Origin: Pseudomonas sp. IAC-BECa141
GTDB taxonomy: Bacteria > Pseudomonadota > Gammaproteobacteria > Pseudomonadales > Pseudomonadaceae
NCBI RefSeq assembly: GCF_020544405.1
Contig: NZ_CP065410.1
Location: forward strand, 1,240,001 to 1,304,000
Length of the DNA: 64,000 nt
Direction: 5' to 3'
The position numbers and the translations under genes are program-made. Position 1 is the first letter of the stretch. Each line of letters opens with the position of its first letter. Positions 63,413-64,000 of this stretch are shown here, one piece after another. The notes below the pieces were generated by a model. That model did not search any database and had not been told where the DNA came from. It worked only from the letters and a program-made list of their open reading frames with translations.

Positions 63413-64000
63413 ATGTTCGACGCGTTACTGCGAATGCAACTGGGCCCGATCATCGAGCGCCTGGCGGAAATGGACGCCGAGATCGACGACCTGCACCGGC
63501 GCGCCGAGAGTTATTGCCGCATCGGCATCTGCCAGGACGTCGATGCCGCGAGCAACACCTGCCGGGTCAGCCACGGTGGACTGCTCACCCCGGCCATCAA
63601 ATTCTTCAACCCCAGCGCCGGCGCGCAGAGCGAGTCGCGGATCCCGACGGTGGGTGAGCAGTGTCTGCTGTTCAACTACGGCAGCGGCGAAAGCGGTGCG
63701 CAGAGCGTGGCGTTGTTCGGCCTGAACAGTGACCGTTTTCCACCGGCCTCCACCGTACCGACGCTGACGCGTCGTGTTCATCAGGACGGCAGCGAAAGCG
63801 GCTACGACGACGCCACGCACACCCTGCACTGGCAAAACGGTCCGGCAGCCTTCAGCGGCTCTCGCGAATCGCTTGAACTGAGCATCGGCCCGGCACGGCT
63901 GGCGATGACCCCGCAAGCGATCACCCTGCAACTGGGCGCGGTCGGCCTGACCATCGACGCCTCGGGCGTGCACTTCAGCGGCCCGTTGGTGGATCACCAG
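63413..64000 (+). CDS. Phage baseplate assembly protein V (3' end outside window)
   Basis: At least 196 residues, open to the end of the window. The start MFDALLRMQLGPIIERLAEM and the OB-like part (YCRIGICQDVDAASNTCRVSHG ... RIPTVGEQCLLFNYGSGES) are typical of P2 gpV-family spike/baseplate proteins, which pierce the target outer membrane. The later residues turn into the short strands of the spike. GGAGG precedes the ATG. Next genes (gpW, gpJ) would be expected just beyond. Confidence 0.9.
   Translation, partial: MFDALLRMQLGPIIERLAEMDAEIDDLHRRAESYCRIGICQDVDAASNTCRVSHGGLLTPAIKFFNPSAGAQSESRIPTVGEQCLLFNYGSGESGAQSVALFGLNSDRFPPASTVPTLTRRVHQDGSESGYDDATHTLHWQNGPAAFSGSRESLELSIGPARLAMTPQAITLQLGAVGLTIDASGVHFSGPLVDHQ

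Overview
The window is a chromosomal segment of a Pseudomonas, most likely of the P. fluorescens group. Three things point there: protein sequences and gene order match Pseudomonas core blocks (glnD-map-rpsB-tsf-pyrH-frr ... dnaE-accA-tilS-pyrG-kdsA-eno ... surE-pcm-nlpD-rpoS-rsmZ-fdxA-mutS); fluorescens-type REP doublets with GTGGGAGCGAGCTTGCTCGC cores occur at four places; and an R-type tailocin locus begins immediately after mutS. Identifications rest on recognised motifs and synteny; no database search was run.

Layout. 1-5 kb: the tail of a Fic-family gene, a DUF4197 gene, two YbaY-type genes and plsB, all minus strand except the Fic fragment. 5-11 kb: a cold-shock gene, a small unknown protein, rlmA-dapE and the glucan synthase gene ndvB. 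11-15 kb: tcdA facing csdA-csdE (tRNA ct6A / sulfur transfer), then dapD and an ArsC-like gene. 15-23 kb: an NhaP-type antiporter, an astacin-like metallopeptidase of unknown role, dapC, glnD and map. 23-49 kb: a long plus-strand run for translation (rpsB, tsf, frr), nucleotides (pyrH, pyrG), isoprenoids (uppS, dxr, ispD), phospholipid (cdsA), envelope assembly (rseP, bamA, skp), lipid A/KDO (lpxD, fabZ, lpxA, lpxB, kdsA), replication (rnhB, dnaE), fatty acids (accA), tRNA modification (tilS), glycolysis (eno) and division (ftsB). 49-52 kb: a LysR regulator divergent from adhC-fghA (formaldehyde detoxification). 52-57.5 kb: ispF-truD-surE-pcm-nlpD-rpoS, packed with overlapping starts. 57.5-61 kb: the Gac/Rsm small RNA rsmZ, fdxA and mutS. 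61-64 kb: a phage-type repressor, a strong promoter studded with ATGCAT sites, a leader ending in a terminator, then holin and the first tailocin structural genes, cut by the window end.

Two essential genes, rseP and lpxD, are each broken by one missing base in a homopolymer (A5 where A6 is expected, G6 where G7 is expected). Both flanking parts are otherwise intact, so sequencing error is the likeliest cause. Most of the window is well-known core genome. The least explained parts are the tailocin control region with its terminated leader (62.04-62.47 kb), the astacin-like enzyme at 17 kb and the YbaY-type gene pair at 1.2-2.4 kb.
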